64,000 nucleotides of DNA from Halosimplex pelagicum (GCF_013415905.1 NZ_CP058909.1:4402001-4466000), one strand, 5' to 3'; counted from the stretch's first letter, positions 39,128 through 48,537 are shown. Program-made: numbers and translations. Notes: generated from the letters alone by a model not told the origin.

Positions 39128-40486
39128 ATGGTCGAACGAGAGACGTGGGCGACGCGGGTCGGCTTCCTCGTCGCGGCGATCGGGAGCGCAGTCGGCCTGG
39201 GGAACCTCTGGCAGTTCCCGTTCAAGACGGCCGCGAACGGCGGTGCCGCCTTCGTCGTCTTCTACCTGATAGCCGTCACGCTCATCGGCTTCCCGGCGCT
39301 GCTCGCGGAGTTCGTCGTCGGGCGGCGGACCCGCCGCAACGTCGTCGGTGCCTTCGAGGACCTGGGCGGACCGGGCTGGCGGGTCGTCGGCGGGGTCGCA
39401 CTGTTCACCGGCTTCTGGATCCTCTCCTATTACAACGTCGTCGGCGGGTGGGTCCTCCGGTACGTCCTCGGGAGCGCCACCGGCGCGTACTTCGACGACC
39501 CCGGCGCGTACCTCTCGGCGGTCGCGTCCGGTCCCGAGGCGGTCGCCGCACAGTTGCTCTTCCTCGCCATGGCCGTCGGTATCGTCGCGATGGGCATCGA
39601 GAACGGCATTGAGAAGGCGACGAAGGTGATGGTCCCCTCGATCGTCGTCCTCATGCTCGCGCTGGCGGCGTGGGCGCTGACGCTCGGCGGTGCCGCCGAC
39701 GGCCTCGCGTACTTCCTCTCGCCGGACGTGGGGTCGCTGGTCGACAACGCGTGGACGGTCGTCCCCGACGCGGTCGGCCAGGCCTTCTTCACCCTCTCGC
39801 TGGGGATGGGGATCATGGTCACCTACGCATCCTACGTCGGCGAGGACGACAGCCTCCCCGTCGACGGGGGCGTCATCGTCGTCTCGAACACGCTCATCGG
39901 CGTCCTCGCCGGCGTCGTCGTGTTCCCGATCCTCTTCGCCGAGGGGATCGACCCGGCGACCAGCGGCCCGACGGCGCTGTTCGAGGCGATGGCCGCGGCG
40001 TTCGCGTCGCTCCCGGCGGGGCGGCTCCTCGGAGTCGTCTTCTTCGGCGTCGTCGCGCTCGCGGCGCTGTCCTCGGCGATCAGTCTGCTCGAAGTCGCCG
40101 TCTCCTACGCCACCGACAACACCGACGCCTCGCGGCCGACGCTCGCGGTCGGCGCCGGCGTGGTCCTGTTCCTCCTCGGCCTCCCGTCGGCGCTCGACAC
40201 GGGCGAGCCCGGCGGCTTCTCGGCGTGGTTCGTCTGGTTCGACGCGATAGCCTACAAACTGCTCCTCCCGCTGTCCGTGCTGCTCGTCGTCGTGTTCGTC
40301 GGGTGGGTCCTCGGCCGGGACGCAGTCGCGGAACTGCGCGAGGGCAGCCCCGGCTCGGACGGGCTCGCGACGGTCTGGCTGTGGACGCTCCGGCTTATCG
40401 TCCTCGGCGGGATCATCGTGACGCTCCGGCTCGGTATCGGGTCCCTCTTCCTGGCGGAAGACGCCGCCTTCTTCGCGCCGTTCTGA
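39128..40486 (+). CDS. Sodium-dependent transporter, SNF (NSS) family
   Basis: The 452-residue protein has about 11-12 membrane segments and the NSS signature near the N-terminus, RVGFLVAAIGSAVGLGNLWQ followed by FPFKTAANGGAAFVVFYL, which contains the unwound TM1 for Na+ and substrate. LGMGIMVTYASYVGEDDSLP and ALSSAISLLEVAVSY match the later Na2-site helices. Bacterial and archaeal members take up amino acids with Na+. It is leaderless or short-leadered after a divergent start, and its 3' end faces the convergent glycosylase gene. Confidence 0.92.
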   Translation: MVERETWATRVGFLVAAIGSAVGLGNLWQFPFKTAANGGAAFVVFYLIAVTLIGFPALLAEFVVGRRTRRNVVGAFEDLGGPGWRVVGGVALFTGFWILSYYNVVGGWVLRYVLGSATGAYFDDPGAYLSAVASGPEAVAAQLLFLAMAVGIVAMGIENGIEKATKVMVPSIVVLMLALAAWALTLGGAADGLAYFLSPDVGSLVDNAWTVVPDAVGQAFFTLSLGMGIMVTYASYVGEDDSLPVDGGVIVVSNTLIGVLAGVVVFPILFAEGIDPATSGPTALFEAMAAAFASLPAGRLLGVVFFGVVALAALSSAISLLEVAVSYATDNTDASRPTLAVGAGVVLFLLGLPSALDTGEPGGFSAWFVWFDAIAYKLLLPLSVLLVVVFVGWVLGRDAVAELREGSPGSDGLATVWLWTLRLIVLGGIIVTLRLGIGSLFLAEDAAFFAPF

Positions 40487-40535
40487 GCCGGTGGTCGGCT
40501 CCACGGCCGCTCTCAGGTGATCTCGGGCGCCTCGC

Positions 40536-41162
40536 CTACCGCACCATGTACGGGTCGTCGTCCGGCAAGAATCGCCCCAGGTCCGCCCGGCGGACGTAGT
40601 CGCGCTGTCGAAGTTCCACGAGCGCCTCGACCAGCGCCCGCTCGTCCTCCCCGGACCACTGCGCGGGGTCTTTGAGCGGGACGACGAGCCAGCCGCTGCC
40701 GGGGATCTCCGTGGCGTGCTGGGCGTCCAGGTCGACCTCCTCGGGCGGGCGAGCGGTCATGTTCGCGAAGACGTGCCGCGTCGCGCGCTCGCCGACGGGC
40801 AGGAGGACGTGGGCGGTGATCGCCCGGATCTCCGAGTCGAAGATGTTCTCCAGGTCCGCGTAGTCCTGGGCGCTCGGCACGCCCTCCGGCACGCAGGGGT
40901 AGAGATACGAGAAGTAGGTCTTCTCGACGACCGGAGGTGCGCCGGTCTCGGCGAGCAGGCCGCCCTCGGCGAGCGCGCGCTGGAGGCGCTCGCTCGCGTC
41001 GAACTCGGTGAACGGGTAGCCCGATTCGGCCCCGCCGTGAACGCCGGGGTGGTCGCCGATCACGTGGAAGTCGGCGTTGACGTCGCCGTACCCGGCGACG
41101 AACGGCTCGCACGGCGGCGAGAAGCCGAAGGGGTTCGACTGGCGGGCCGTGACGTTCTTCAC
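40536..41162 (-). CDS. Uracil-DNA glycosylase superfamily protein
   Basis: The 208-residue protein resembles family 4-like uracil-DNA glycosylases. DFHVIGDHPGVHGGAESGYPF corresponds to motif 1 (G-E-x-P-G...G-x-PF), with Asp-His in place of Glu-Ala, and VVEKTYFSYLYPCVPEG to the segment after it. ITAHVLLPVGERATRHVF fits the middle strand. The four Cys ligands of the Fe-S cluster of family 4 enzymes are not all present, so activity may differ. It would remove uracil from DNA if active. Start ATG 41162. Confidence 0.75.
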   Translation of the reverse strand: MKNVTARQSNPFGFSPPCEPFVAGYGDVNADFHVIGDHPGVHGGAESGYPFTEFDASERLQRALAEGGLLAETGAPPVVEKTYFSYLYPCVPEGVPSAQDYADLENIFDSEIRAITAHVLLPVGERATRHVFANMTARPPEEVDLDAQHATEIPGSGWLVVPLKDPAQWSGEDERALVEALVELRQRDYVRRADLGRFLPDDDPYMVR

Positions 41163-41186
41163 GTCCGGTCGCAGTAGCGGCGGCGT

Positions 41187-42581
41187 CTAAACTCCGCCGA
41201 TTTCGCGTTCCGGACGGGCCAGCGAGTTCGGGCTGGAGTCCGTCCCGCCGAACCGTTCGCGCAGCCCGGACACGTACTGGGGCCACCGCAGCGCGAGGAA
41301 GGTCCGGCCCTGATACTCGTCGAGAGCCGCCTCGCTGGTGAGCGTCGCCGAGACCGTGTCGTTGGCGGTGTCGACCGTCGAATCGACCGGTTCGAGCGTC
41401 TGTGTCGTCGCGTTCCGCACGACGAGTCTGAGCGTCGACTCGTTGGCGTCGTCGACGGCGTCGTCGTCGTAGCGGACCCGGATCGTGACCGACTCGATGG
41501 TGTCGGGCCTGAAGTAGTACCGCGCGATTTCGCCGACGCGATAGCGGTTCAGGAAGTCGTTCCGGAACATCGGATTCTCGCTGACAACCGGACCGACGGC
41601 CGCGTACTCGCCGAAGTCGGCGTTCGGTGCGGTCACGTCGAGTTCCACCTGACCGTCCTCGCCGGTCGCCTCGTAGGTCTCGGTCTCTAGGTCGTCGGGA
41701 TTGGGCCCGGCGCCGCCGGGCCGCGCCCGACTCAGCCAGTCGGGCTCCGGGACGGTCGTCGACCCCACGTCGACGAACCGTCGCCGGCTACTGTACGAGA
41801 CGGTCCCGAACTCAGTCGCGAGCGTGACGTTCACCCGCTGGTAGGACACGTATCCGTCGTCGACCACGAACGTCAGGTCGAACGCGGAGACGTTCTCCGG
41901 GTCGAGGTCGCCGTAGCCGTCGCCGAAGGCGTCGATCGAGTCGACCGTGTAGACGGTCCCGTTTACCCCGTCGACCGTCCCCGTGCCGTGCCGTTCGAGC
42001 GCGTCGGCGTCGGGGGCGGTGACGTTCACCAGCGCCACGGGATCGAGCGGCGTGCTTCGTTCGGGACCGAGGAAGTTTCCTGGGCCGAACCGGGTGAACG
42101 TCGCGCCGCTCTCGTTGCGGTACCGATCCCGGCCGCCCCCGAGGATCGGTTCGAACTGCGAGTACACGCGACCGCTCTCGAAGTCGATCCGCACGTCCCG
42201 GGACTGGGTCTGTGTGGCGGTCGGGTCGCCGTCCTCGACGGTCCGATCGGTCGTGGTCCGCACCGTCACGTTGCCGGCCGCCCGAAGTCGGCCGACGTGT
42301 TCGTCCGGGAAACTCGGTGCGGTGGACGTGGCCGTCGCGGTCGGGGTCCGTACCGTCTCCGTCGGTTCGGTGGCGGTCCGCATCGTCTCCGTCGTTCCGG
42401 TCGCGGTCGCCGCCGTCACGGCCTCGGTCGGCGTCGCCGCGGCGTCGGTCGCTGTTGGCGCGTCGGTCCCCACTGGCGTCGCGGTCGCCCCGTCCTGTCC
42501 GATCACATCCGTACACCCCGCGGTCACCGCCAGCGCCCCCACTATGGCGACCAGCGCGACCCGTCGAACCGTCGTACCCAT
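41187..42581 (-). CDS. Large uncharacterised lipoprotein
   Basis: A 464-residue exported protein. The signal ends in the lipobox ALAVTAGC (Cys near residue 23), followed by about 70 residues of Thr/Ala-rich linker. The remainder is strand-rich with many Asn-x-Thr/Ser sites, and contains a segment VRTTTDRTVEDGDPTATQTQ and a repeated YRNESGATFTRFG-type motif. I do not recognise the family with certainty. A GATATTTC box about 25 bases before the ATG supports the start. It is divergent from the carboxyltransferase gene. Confidence 0.72.
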   Translation of the reverse strand: MGTTVRRVALVAIVGALAVTAGCTDVIGQDGATATPVGTDAPTATDAAATPTEAVTAATATGTTETMRTATEPTETVRTPTATATSTAPSFPDEHVGRLRAAGNVTVRTTTDRTVEDGDPTATQTQSRDVRIDFESGRVYSQFEPILGGGRDRYRNESGATFTRFGPGNFLGPERSTPLDPVALVNVTAPDADALERHGTGTVDGVNGTVYTVDSIDAFGDGYGDLDPENVSAFDLTFVVDDGYVSYQRVNVTLATEFGTVSYSSRRRFVDVGSTTVPEPDWLSRARPGGAGPNPDDLETETYEATGEDGQVELDVTAPNADFGEYAAVGPVVSENPMFRNDFLNRYRVGEIARYYFRPDTIESVTIRVRYDDDAVDDANESTLRLVVRNATTQTLEPVDSTVDTANDTVSATLTSEAALDEYQGRTFLALRWPQYVSGLRERFGGTDSSPNSLARPEREIGGV

Positions 42582-42722
42582 ATCTTGTCTGCGAGAGTGA
42601 ATGAAATATCAAGATTCCGGTTCGCAGAGAACGCGTGACGGCGGTCACCCGGGCAACGCTTTTTTGCCGGACTCACGATGTACCTCCATGATCCACTCGA
42701 CAGCGCCTCGCGGTGGTCGCCC

Positions 42723-44273
42723 GTGACCCGCGAGGAAGACATCGAGGACCTGCGCGAGCGCAAGGAGTCGGCCCGGAAGGGCGGCGGCGACGAGCGGATC
42801 CAGGCCCAGCACGACCGCGGCAAGATGACCGCCCGCGAGCGCATCGACTACTTCCTCGACGACGATAGCTTCGTCGAGATCGACGCCCTGCGCGAGCACC
42901 GCTCGACGAAGTTCGACATGGCCGACAAGGAGTTCCCCGGCGACGGCGTCGTCACCGGCTACGGCGAGGTCGACGGCCGCACCGTCTTCGTGTTCGCCCA
43001 CGACTTCACCGTCCTCGGCGGCTCGCTCGGCGAAGCCTTCGCCCAGAAGGTCTGCAAGGTCATGGACAAGGCGATGGACACCGGCGCGCCAATCGTCGGC
43101 CTCAACGACTCGGCGGGCGCCCGCATCCAGGAGGGGGTCGACGCGCTGGCGGGGTACGCCGACATCTTCCACCGCAACCAGCTCGCATCGGGCGTCGTGC
43201 CCCAAATTTCGGCCATCATGGGGCCGTGCGCCGGCGGCGCGGTCTACTCCCCGGCCATCACGGACTTCATCTTCATGGTCGAGGAGACCAGCCACATGTT
43301 CATCACCGGCCCGGACGTGATCGAGACGGTCACCGGCGAGGAGGTGACCTTCGACGAACTCGGCGGGGCCGCGACCCACACCGGCGACTCGGGCGTCGCC
43401 CACTTCGCGCCCGCCGCCGAGGAGGAGGCCCTGGACGACATCCGCTATCTGCTCTCGTACCTGCCCGCGAACAACGCCGAGGACCCGCCGCGCGTCGAGC
43501 CGTGGGACGACCCCGACCGCGCCGACGAGGATCTCCGAGAGGTGGTCCCGCAGGCCCCCCAGAAGCCCTACGACATGCACCGCGTGATCGACGGCGTCGT
43601 CGACGAGGATTCGTTCTTCGAGGTCGCCGAGCGCTACGCGCGGAACCTCCTCACCGGCTTCGCCCGCCTCGACGGCCACGCGATCGGCGTCGTCGCCAAC
43701 CAACCCCGGGTCAACGCCGGGACCCTCGACATCGACTCCTCGCTGAAGGGCTCGCGGTTCGTCCGCTTCTGCGACGCGTTCAACATCCCCCTCCTGACGT
43801 TCGTCGACGTGCCCGGGTTCATGCCGGGCAAGGACCAGGAGAAGGGCGGCATCATCAAGCACGGCGCGAAACTGCTGTACGCCTACTCCGAAGCGACGGT
43901 GCCGCTGATGACCGTCATCACCCGTAAGGCGTACGGCGGCGCCTACGACGTGATGTCCTCCAAGCACGTCGGTAGCGACGTGAACTACGCCTGGCCCACC
44001 GCCGAGATCGCCGTCATGGGCCCGGAAGGCGCCGTCAACATCCTCTACGACGACGAGCTCGACGCCGCGGAACAGGTCGAGGAGAAACGCCAGGAACTCA
44101 TCGACGAGTACCGCGAGGAGTTCGCCAACCCCTACACGGCGGCCGAACGGGGCTACGTCGACGACGTGCTGGAACCGCCCGAGACCCGCTCGCGGCTGAT
44201 CGGCGACCTGGAGACGCTGCGTTCCAAGCGGAAGGACCACCCCGACCGGAAACACGGCAACATCCCGCTGTAG
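42723..44273 (+). CDS. pccB: Acyl-CoA carboxylase, carboxyltransferase (beta) subunit
   Basis: The 516-residue protein is the carboxyltransferase of an acetyl/propionyl-CoA carboxylase. It has two crotonase-like halves with [58 protein letters not shown] and, in the second half, [19 protein letters not shown] and [13 protein letters not shown]. It moves the carboxyl group from carboxybiotin to acyl-CoA. I prefer GTG 42723, because homologues begin [13 protein letters not shown] and a TTTTTTG box sits about 55 bases before it; ATG 42678 would add 15 residues. The biotin carboxylase partner is encoded 5.6 kb away. Confidence 0.93.
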   Translation: MTREEDIEDLRERKESARKGGGDERIQAQHDRGKMTARERIDYFLDDDSFVEIDALREHRSTKFDMADKEFPGDGVVTGYGEVDGRTVFVFAHDFTVLGGSLGEAFAQKVCKVMDKAMDTGAPIVGLNDSAGARIQEGVDALAGYADIFHRNQLASGVVPQISAIMGPCAGGAVYSPAITDFIFMVEETSHMFITGPDVIETVTGEEVTFDELGGAATHTGDSGVAHFAPAAEEEALDDIRYLLSYLPANNAEDPPRVEPWDDPDRADEDLREVVPQAPQKPYDMHRVIDGVVDEDSFFEVAERYARNLLTGFARLDGHAIGVVANQPRVNAGTLDIDSSLKGSRFVRFCDAFNIPLLTFVDVPGFMPGKDQEKGGIIKHGAKLLYAYSEATVPLMTVITRKAYGGAYDVMSSKHVGSDVNYAWPTAEIAVMGPEGAVNILYDDELDAAEQVEEKRQELIDEYREEFANPYTAAERGYVDDVLEPPETRSRLIGDLETLRSKRKDHPDRKHGNIPL

Positions 44274-44431
44274 GACCCGGCGCGGCCGTTCCGCCGGAGC
44301 GTCGTCGGGTCGGACCGACCGCGAGCGGCTAACCGCAAGGTTCAGATATTTTCAGTTGACACTTCCGACACTGCGCCCCGGTTCCGTGGTGGGTCTCGGT
44401 CACCGGTCGGGTGGGGCGCGGGAGCGCTCAC

Positions 44432-45724
44432 ATGGACCACGCGAGACACGCGCTGATCGTCGTCTGTCTGGGACTGCTCGCCGCGACCGCCGGGTGTAGC
44501 TCCCTCGGCGGCGGGGCCGAATCGCCGACGCCGACTGCGACGGCGGGAGACGGGTCGGCCGCAGTGACCGAGACGGCGGCCGCTGGGACACCCGGAGCGT
44601 CGGATCCGACCGCCACTGCGACGCCCGCCGCGGGCGAGGACCACGTCGTCACCGTCGGTGGAAACCGCACGATAAACGCCACCCTGGTCTTCGAGCGGGT
44701 CGAACGGCTCCACGGTGTCGACGCCGACCGGCCGACGGTCGTCGTCGGGGACGGGGACGCGAGGGAGGCCGCCGCGTTCGACGAGCCGTTCTTTCGGGCG
44801 TTCGGCCTGACGGGGACCGTCGAGGTGGGCGGGCAGGCCACCGCCGGCACGGAGGTGTTTCTGGACGAGGGCTCCGAGGCCGCGGAGACGGTTCTCGTTC
44901 ACGAGTTCGCACACATCGTCCACCAGCAACAGCGCTGGTATCCGACCGGGATGGCCAGCGTCCCCTACGACGAAGGGGTCGCGGCCTACAGCGTCGGCGA
45001 GGGCGCCGCGGAGTACACCGTCGCGGCGTACGCCGATCGGTTCGACCAAGAGGGGATAGTCGGCCTCCAGCGTAACCGACAGATCTACGAGCACACCGAC
45101 AACGCGCTCCGGTTGTTCACCGCCCGCTACCTCGCTGGAGCCGAGTACGTCCGCTCGCGCGTGAGTTCGCCGAGCGAACTCGAACCGGTCCTGTCGAGCC
45201 CGCCCGAGACCACCGAAGCGGTCCTCCACCCCGACCGGAACGTCTCGCTCGGGAACCTGACGGTTTCGCCGCCCGGTGAGAGCTGGCAAACCGTGCCGGG
45301 CCACTACCCCTCCGACGCCGACCGGCGCGGCGAACTGTTCGTCCGCGAACTCCTGCGGCTGGAACTCGACCGCCCGGTCGCCGACGCCGCGGCCGACGGC
45401 TGGGACAACGACCGGAGTCTCTCCCTCGTCTCGCCCGACGGGGACGCGACGGCGGTCGCGTGGACGCTCCGCTGGGAGAATCGGACGGAGGCCGACGAGT
45501 TCGCCGCCGCGTTCGACCGGTTCACCGACCGCCGGGCCGCGAACTCCTCGCTGACGTTCGCGACCGAGCGCGTCGCGCCCGAGACGGTCACGGTCTTCGC
45601 CGGCAACGAGACGTTCGTCGAGGGCGCCGCGGCGACGGGGACCAACGAGTCGGTCCGCGTCGTCCCGCCGGGCGTGAACGGGACGGCGTCGGCCGAGAGC
45701 GTGCGATCGCTCGCCTCAGGCTAG
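44432..45724 (+). CDS. Lipoprotein zinc metallopeptidase-like protein
   Basis: A 430-residue lipoprotein. The signal ends with the lipobox LAATAGC, followed by a Thr/Pro/Ala linker. The centre contains VLVHEFAHIVHQQQRW, an HExxH zinc site of gluzincin type, and GEGAAEYTVAAYADRF about 45 residues later, whose Glu could be the third ligand. The C-terminus is strand-rich and contains N-x-S/T sites. It would act outside the cell, tethered by lipid; the substrate is unknown. ATG 44432 is preferred over an in-frame GTG at 44411. CAGATATTTTCAG at 44345-44357 is a possible TATA region. Confidence 0.75.
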   Translation: MDHARHALIVVCLGLLAATAGCSSLGGGAESPTPTATAGDGSAAVTETAAAGTPGASDPTATATPAAGEDHVVTVGGNRTINATLVFERVERLHGVDADRPTVVVGDGDAREAAAFDEPFFRAFGLTGTVEVGGQATAGTEVFLDEGSEAAETVLVHEFAHIVHQQQRWYPTGMASVPYDEGVAAYSVGEGAAEYTVAAYADRFDQEGIVGLQRNRQIYEHTDNALRLFTARYLAGAEYVRSRVSSPSELEPVLSSPPETTEAVLHPDRNVSLGNLTVSPPGESWQTVPGHYPSDADRRGELFVRELLRLELDRPVADAAADGWDNDRSLSLVSPDGDATAVAWTLRWENRTEADEFAAAFDRFTDRRAANSSLTFATERVAPETVTVFAGNETFVEGAAATGTNESVRVVPPGVNGTASAESVRSLASG

Positions 45725-45776
45725 CTTCGGGGTCGGCAGCCGTACATTCAAATACGAATACGCGCTACTGCCACCC

Positions 45777-46082
45777 ATGGCACAGGCGACCGGCCGGATC
45801 GTCCCCGGCGAGGAGTCGGCGATCCACGACGAACCGCACATCGAAGGGCGTCGTATCACGGTGTTACAGGTCGTCGAACGGGTGGAAGGTGCGGACCGCG
45901 GTCCGAAAGCGGTCGCCGACGAGTACGACCTGCCGGTCGCCGACGTGTACCGCGCGCTGACGTACTACCACGACCACCCCGACGAGATGGACGCAGTGCG
46001 GGACCGACGCCGCGAACGCGAGGCGTCGGCACGGGAACGCGGTGCGAAGACGCTCGACGAGATCAGAGACGGCCGGGAATGA
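45777..46082 (+). CDS. DUF433 antitoxin-like protein
   Basis: A 101-residue protein with a DUF433 domain: IHDEPHIEGRRITVLQVVER, then ADEYDLPVADVYRALTYYHD, the helix-turn-helix-like part used for DNA binding. The C-terminal tail is highly charged and could bind the partner. DUF433 genes are paired with DUF5615 PIN-like genes as toxin-antitoxin modules, and here the stop overlaps the next ATG by four bases. A TCAAATACG box lies about 25 bases before the start codon. Confidence 0.88.
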   Translation: MAQATGRIVPGEESAIHDEPHIEGRRITVLQVVERVEGADRGPKAVADEYDLPVADVYRALTYYHDHPDEMDAVRDRRREREASARERGAKTLDEIRDGRE

Positions 46083-46408
46083 GCTACCGGGTGCTGTGTG
46101 ACGAGAACGTCCCGGAGAGAACCGCCGAGCACCTCGACGAGTTCGGGATCGACGCGGTCCACGTCTCGGACCGACCGGGTGCCGGAAGCGCCGACGAACG
46201 TGTGGCCCGGTTCGCACAGGAGCGGAACCGACTGCTCCTCACCAACGACGACGACTTCTTAGACGAGTCGGCGTACCCGGACGTGACTGTCCTCTACTAC
46301 CCCGACAACGCGACGGACAGTCACGCACTCGCCGCGAGAGTCGACGAGTTGGCGTCTCTGGTTCCGGATCCGTCCGACCTCGGACGGAGTACGTTTCTCA
46401 CGGAGTGA
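46079..46408 (+). CDS. DUF5615 PIN-like toxin
   Basis: The 109-residue protein is of the DUF5615/Mut7-C-like PIN group. YRVLCDENVPERTAEHLDE has the first acidic residues, DAVHVSDRPGAGSADERVAR the middle, and LLLTNDDDFLDES the second acidic cluster, together forming a Mg-dependent RNase site. It overlaps the DUF433 gene by ATGA, as expected for a toxin following its antitoxin. The acidic residues appear intact, so the toxin is probably active. Confidence 0.88.
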   Translation: MSYRVLCDENVPERTAEHLDEFGIDAVHVSDRPGAGSADERVARFAQERNRLLLTNDDDFLDESAYPDVTVLYYPDNATDSHALAARVDELASLVPDPSDLGRSTFLTE

Positions 46409-46415
46409 CCGGGAG

Positions 46416-47423
46416 CTATTCGTGGGCTCGGCCGTCGACGAACCGCCACCCGAGGACGCCACACAGCGCGAACCCGTAGGCGTTCAGCGACCCGTGCAGC
46501 GTCACCATCCGGCCAATGCTCAGCCCGAGCGGATTCGTCCCCGAGAACGCCGCGACGCCGTAGCCGAGCGCCAGCACCATCGATGCCGGGAGCGCGAGCG
46601 CTGACACTCCCACGAGCATGGCGGGGGCCGCGTCCAGCGACGGGACGGCGCGGACGAGGGTCAACAGGCCGAACGCCGCGACGGCGAGCGTGAACGCGCC
46701 GACGGCGACGACCTCCACGAGCGGCGAGAAGGAGATACCGACGGCGATTATCGCCGGCCCGACCAGGATCACGCCCGCGACGATGCGCGCCGCGCCCTCG
46801 AAGCCGCCGAGGTGTCGGCCCGTCACGCCCGCAAGGACGGGCAGCGCGAACCCGGCGAAGTGGAAGTGAACCGCGGTCAGCAGGACGATCGTCGGGTCGA
46901 ACCAGAAGGTGATCCCGAGATGGGAGAGCACGAGCGCGACGGCGGCGACCGGCGCGTAGGCGAGGCCGGCGTCGACGAGCGCGACGTGTAGCGGTCGGAT
47001 CGTCCCACGGTCGACCGCCCGCGAGACGCCGGCGAGCGCGAGCAGGCTCGTCACGAACACCCACGGCGCCGCCAGTCCCGCGGCGACCGGTCCCGCGTCG
47101 ACCACGAGCGAGAGGGCCATCAGCGCCGCGCCGACGGGCAGGAACGCCACGGCGGCACCGAGCAGTCGACCCGACAGTCCGGCGAACTCCCCGCCCGCGG
47201 CCAGCCCGACGCCCAGCGGGACGACCACCAGCGGCGCCAGTGCGAGCGCGCGCTCGACCCCCGAGAGCCCGCCGGCGGCGGCGAGGACGACCCACAGGCC
47301 CGCGCCGAAGACGGCGCTCAGGTCGGCGAGCGAGACGCCGGCGGCGAGGCGCGCGAACGGGTCCGCCTCCGTCGCAGGACCGTCTTCGGTCCCGTCCTCC
47401 TCGCCCGACTCCGCGCCGCTCAT
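46416..47423 (-). CDS. YndJ-like integral membrane protein
   Basis: The 335-residue protein has nine or ten membrane helices after an acidic N-terminus. The segment FDPTIVLLTAVHFHFAGFAL with its HFHF motif and the late RMVTLHGSLNAYGFALCG match the YndJ family (PF14158), whose His residues suggest metal or heme contacts. The function is unknown. It overlaps the preceding DUF4166-like gene by four bases (ATGA); the same two domains are fused or adjacent in bacterial YndJ proteins. ATG 47423 is chosen. Confidence 0.8.
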   Translation of the reverse strand: MSGAESGEEDGTEDGPATEADPFARLAAGVSLADLSAVFGAGLWVVLAAAGGLSGVERALALAPLVVVPLGVGLAAGGEFAGLSGRLLGAAVAFLPVGAALMALSLVVDAGPVAAGLAAPWVFVTSLLALAGVSRAVDRGTIRPLHVALVDAGLAYAPVAAVALVLSHLGITFWFDPTIVLLTAVHFHFAGFALPVLAGVTGRHLGGFEGAARIVAGVILVGPAIIAVGISFSPLVEVVAVGAFTLAVAAFGLLTLVRAVPSLDAAPAMLVGVSALALPASMVLALGYGVAAFSGTNPLGLSIGRMVTLHGSLNAYGFALCGVLGWRFVDGRAHE

Positions 47424-48091
47424 GGCGGTAGCGGGTCGATCCCGGTTACGGGCTTCAGGTCGTCGGGCACCCGCTCCATCTCCCGTCGTTCCTGTGTGAA
47501 CGACCCGCGGTAACTCAGGACGTGCCCCACGAGCCCGCTCTCGACGGTCGCGGTCACGTGGAACTGCTCGTCGGTCTCGTCGTAGCGGTCCCGGACCGTC
47601 ACGTCGACCCCGAGCGGGCCCGGCGTCGGCAGGTAGCGGCCGCCGACGCGGGTCCACTGCTTGCCGCCCTCGACGACGAGGACGCCGTCCTCGACGCGCG
47701 GGTGGAGCTCCGAGACGACGTGACCGCCGGTCCCGAGGAAGTCGAACAGGCGTTCGCGCTCGGCGTCCCAGACGGTCGTCGAGTCGAACTTCCGGAGTTT
47801 CCCGTCGAAGTCGAACTCCCGCCGGGTCGTCAGCGCCTCGTAGCCCGCGGGGTCGCGCCAGCCGACCGTCGTCACCGAGAACGGCACGTTCTCGCCCGAC
47901 TCCGGGAACAGGAGGTTCCGGAGCGGCATCGCGTACAGCACGGGTAGCGCGACCGCGCCGCGCGTGATATCCATCAGGCCGCGACCCACGGTCGCGAACG
48001 CGTCGTCGGGGCCGAGCGCGTACCGCTCGCGCACGTTCGGGTGGAGGTCGTCAGCAGCCTCGCCCAGCGCGTACTCGTAGACGCCCGTCAC
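47420..48091 (-). CDS. DUF4166-like protein
   Basis: A 223-residue soluble protein. It opens with YALGEAADDLHPNVRERYAL and contains RGLMDITRGAVALPVLYAM, NVPFSVTTVGWRD and a C-terminal strand-rich region (VEDGVLVVEGGKQWTRVGGR) with VGHVLSYRGSF. This resembles DUF4166, which accompanies YndJ; the assignment is moderate. I choose the GTG at 48091. The frame continues to 48223, but that part is basic, falls in the direction of repeat copy B and lies beyond a TATA-like CCGTTTAGTG at 48150-48141. It is followed by the yndJ-like gene with a 4-base overlap. Confidence 0.7.
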   Translation of the reverse strand: MTGVYEYALGEAADDLHPNVRERYALGPDDAFATVGRGLMDITRGAVALPVLYAMPLRNLLFPESGENVPFSVTTVGWRDPAGYEALTTRREFDFDGKLRKFDSTTVWDAERERLFDFLGTGGHVVSELHPRVEDGVLVVEGGKQWTRVGGRYLPTPGPLGVDVTVRDRYDETDEQFHVTATVESGLVGHVLSYRGSFTQERREMERVPDDLKPVTGIDPLPP

Positions 48092-48239
48092 GCCGCCACC
48101 ACCGACACGCTGTCCATGCGGGAACTGGCACCGGGCCTCACTAAACGGTGTGGGCCCGCGGTGGCACGAGCGATACAGGTGAGAGGTGGCTGTGTGGTGG
48201 CGCGCGCTGGAGCGCGCTTTCATGCGCGCGACGGAGCCG

Positions 48240-48537
48240 CGCGAGGGATGAGGGAGCGACCAGCGGGAGCGAGCGAATCGGCTGGGGAGGCTCGTGGCCG
48301 TTTGCGGTGCTGTGCCGGTCTGTGCTGCTGCCGTCCCTGGCGGACTGAAAGGGCGAGGCGCGCTCGCGCCGGGAGTCGCCTGAGCGACCCCTATCCGCGC
48401 GGGCGGTGCGGAGAGCGCGGATATGTCGCCTTGGTTCGAGAGAGCGAAGCTCTCTCGTCATCCTGAAAATCTCCGATTTTCAGAGACAGCGACCGCGAGC
48501 GCGTCGAGGGCTTTCGTCGGTCACTTTCTTCAGCGGT
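48240..48537 (+). repeat. Structured intergenic repeat, copy B
   Basis: A 298-bp plus-strand copy of the element at 35413-35653. The conserved hairpin ATCCGCGC/GCGCGGAT is at 48393-48422, and other shared blocks lie at 48341-48368 and 48375-48386. Between the hairpin and the conserved GAGGGCTTTC end, copy B has about 57 bases absent from copy A. That insertion forms two perfect hairpins: GAGAGAG/CTCTCTC at 48439-48457 and CTGAAAATC/GATTTTCAG at 48463-48483. It lies between the DUF4166-like gene and pdhA. The parts of the gap outside the element (48092-48239 and 48538-48606) show no gene. Confidence 0.85.

Noticed and set aside
42678-42722. ATG start of the carboxyltransferase at 42678
   Set aside because: It lies only about 15-20 bases after the TATA-like T-run and adds residues that homologues lack; GTG 42723 is preferred, though not proven.
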